A stretch of 6,218 nucleotides of DNA from JAAFHN01 sp031421855 (GTDB lineage: Bacteria; Pseudomonadota; Gammaproteobacteria; Burkholderiales; Burkholderiaceae_C), in contig JANOPN010000076.1 of NCBI GenBank assembly GCA_031421855.1, forward strand, positions 1 through 6,218. Direction: 5' to 3'. Shown here one piece after another: positions 5,288 through 6,218 of this stretch. The notes beneath the pieces are model-generated. The model was not told where the DNA came from. It saw only the letters and a program-made list of their open reading frames with translations, and ran no database searches. Made by a program: the position numbers and the translations under genes. Every line of letters starts with the position of its first letter. Within the stretch, counting starts at the first letter, position 1.

Positions 5288-6218
5288 TTACGCGTACTGC
5301 GCCAAGGTTGCCTTCATTTTTTTCATGGCGGCAACTTCAATTTGGCGGATCCGTTCGGCGCTGACGCCGTACTCATCGGCCAATTCGTGCAAGGTCATGC
5401 CACCCGAGCCGTCGTCGTTGACGGCCAGCCAACGCTGTTCAACAATGCGTCGGCTGCGCTCGTCGAGTGCAGACAAGGCGGTGCTGATGCCGTCGCTGGC
5501 CAAGCGGTCGCGTTGAGCCGCTGCGATCAACGCAGTGGGCTCACTGTGCTCGTCTTTGAGGTAGGTGATTGGGCCAAATGACTCTTCGCCGTCGTCACTG
5601 GGGCCGGGGTCCAGCGCGACATCGCCGCCCATCAAGCGGGTTTCCATCTCGATCACGTCCGAGCGGTCAACATTCAACCGCGTCGCAACCACGTCGATCT
5701 GTTTAGGGCTGAGCGTATCGCGCGCGCCGTCGATGCTTAAGTCGTCGGATTGTTGCTTCAAGCTGGCTTTGAGTGAGCGCAGGTTGAAGAATAGTTTGCG
5801 CTGAGATTTTGTCGTGGCAACTTTGACCATGCGCCAATTACGCAGGATGTACTCGTGGATTTCGGCTTTGATCCAGTGCAGTGCGTAGCTCACCAAGCGC
5901 ACGCCCTGGTCCGGGTCGAAGCGTTTGACGGCCTTCATCAGGCCGACATTGCCTTCTTGAATTAAATCGCCGTGCGGCAAACCGTAGCCAAGGTACTGGC
6001 GTGCGACCGACACCACGAGGCGCAAGTGAGAAAGCACTAACTTACCGGCAGACTCCACGTCACCTTCGTTTTTGAGCTTACGCGCAAAGGCTTGCTCTTC
6101 TTCCAGCGTGAGCATGGGTAGCCGATTGGCGGCTGAGATGTAAGCGTCCAAATTGCCCAGTGAGGGCACCACTGACCACGGGTTGGCCACGGCCACAGCA
6201 GCGCCGAAGGGGGCGGTT
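5288..6218 (-). CDS. rpoH: RNA polymerase heat-shock sigma factor RpoH (sigma-32), 5' end probably beyond the right edge
   Basis: RpoH directs core RNA polymerase to heat-shock promoters (chaperones, proteases). Counting from the GTG at 6196, region 1.2/2.1 begins at GNLDAYI (14-20), and the core-binding and -10 regions include YLGYGLPHGDLIQEGNVGLM (68-87), FDPDQGVRLVSYALHWIKAE (93-112) and NWRMVKVATTK (120-130). The RpoH-specific box QRKLFFNLR is at 132-140. Region 4 has LDERSRRIVEQRW (244-256) and the -35-binding helix-turn-helix (about 267-295, GVSAERIRQIE). The C-terminus ends at TAA 5288-5290. The frame stays open upstream of the GTG to the window end with no Shine-Dalgarno, and ANPW lies only a few residues from that GTG, so the real start is probably outside. 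The in-frame GTG at 6196 (302 residues) is the fallback. A short DDGSGG insert (261-266) precedes the region 4 helix-turn-helix. Two 7TM-DISM genes follow closely. Confidence 0.96.
   Translation of the reverse strand, partial: TAPFGAAVAVANPWSVVPSLGNLDAYISAANRLPMLTLEEEQAFARKLKNEGDVESAGKLVLSHLRLVVSVARQYLGYGLPHGDLIQEGNVGLMKAVKRFDPDQGVRLVSYALHWIKAEIHEYILRNWRMVKVATTKSQRKLFFNLRSLKASLKQQSDDLSIDGARDTLSPKQIDVVATRLNVDRSDVIEMETRLMGGDVALDPGPSDDGEESFGPITYLKDEHSEPTALIAAAQRDRLASDGISTALSALDERSRRIVEQRWLAVNDDGSGGMTLHELADEYGVSAERIRQIEVAAMKKMKATLAQYA

Overview
This window looks like a chromosomal segment of a betaproteobacterium, most likely order Burkholderiales and possibly Comamonadaceae-like. The main reason is the RpoH (sigma-32) protein, whose N-terminal ANPW...LGNLDAYI stretch matches my memory of betaproteobacterial rather than enterobacterial RpoH. 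The family placement is inference from protein style and moderate-to-high GC. No search was run.

Layout from left to right: (1) the first half of a MipA/OmpV-type outer-membrane protein gene on the minus strand, cut by the left edge (1-405); (2) a 101-base divergent intergenic region (406-506) with a near-perfect inverted repeat; (3) a plus-strand LOG/TIGR00730-family nucleotide phosphoribohydrolase gene (507-1319); (4) a 285-base gap between convergent genes, almost filled by an inverted-repeat element at 1324-1561 with 20-base ends matching at 19 positions and nested GC-rich palindromes; (5) a minus-strand cluster read as rpoH (6218 to 5288, 5' end cut by the right edge), then a 631-residue 7TM-DISM/GGDEF-like protein (5251 to 3356), then a 584-residue paralogue (3359 to 1605). 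The two paralogues overlap by ATGA. The gap after rpoH is only 36 bases.

The most interesting part is the minus-strand cluster. Both membrane proteins are intact, paralogous, signal-peptide-bearing 7TM sensors whose C-terminal GGDEF domains are degenerate at the active site (SHDEL in one, GTDEF in the other). The metal- and GTP-contact segment is also altered in both. Each still has an RxxD motif exactly five residues before the signature, the position of the c-di-GMP inhibitory site of diguanylate cyclases. They may therefore be c-di-GMP- or nucleotide-sensing receptors, or purely structural signalling modules, apparently co-transcribed with the heat-shock sigma factor gene. A 7-bp hairpin lies three bases before the first paralogue's start codon, where a Shine-Dalgarno would be expected, so translation of the pair may be controlled at that point.

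The second item of note is the inverted-repeat element, which resembles a non-autonomous mobile or dispersed repeat (MITE-like). No CRISPR array, tRNA, rRNA or complete insertion sequence is visible.
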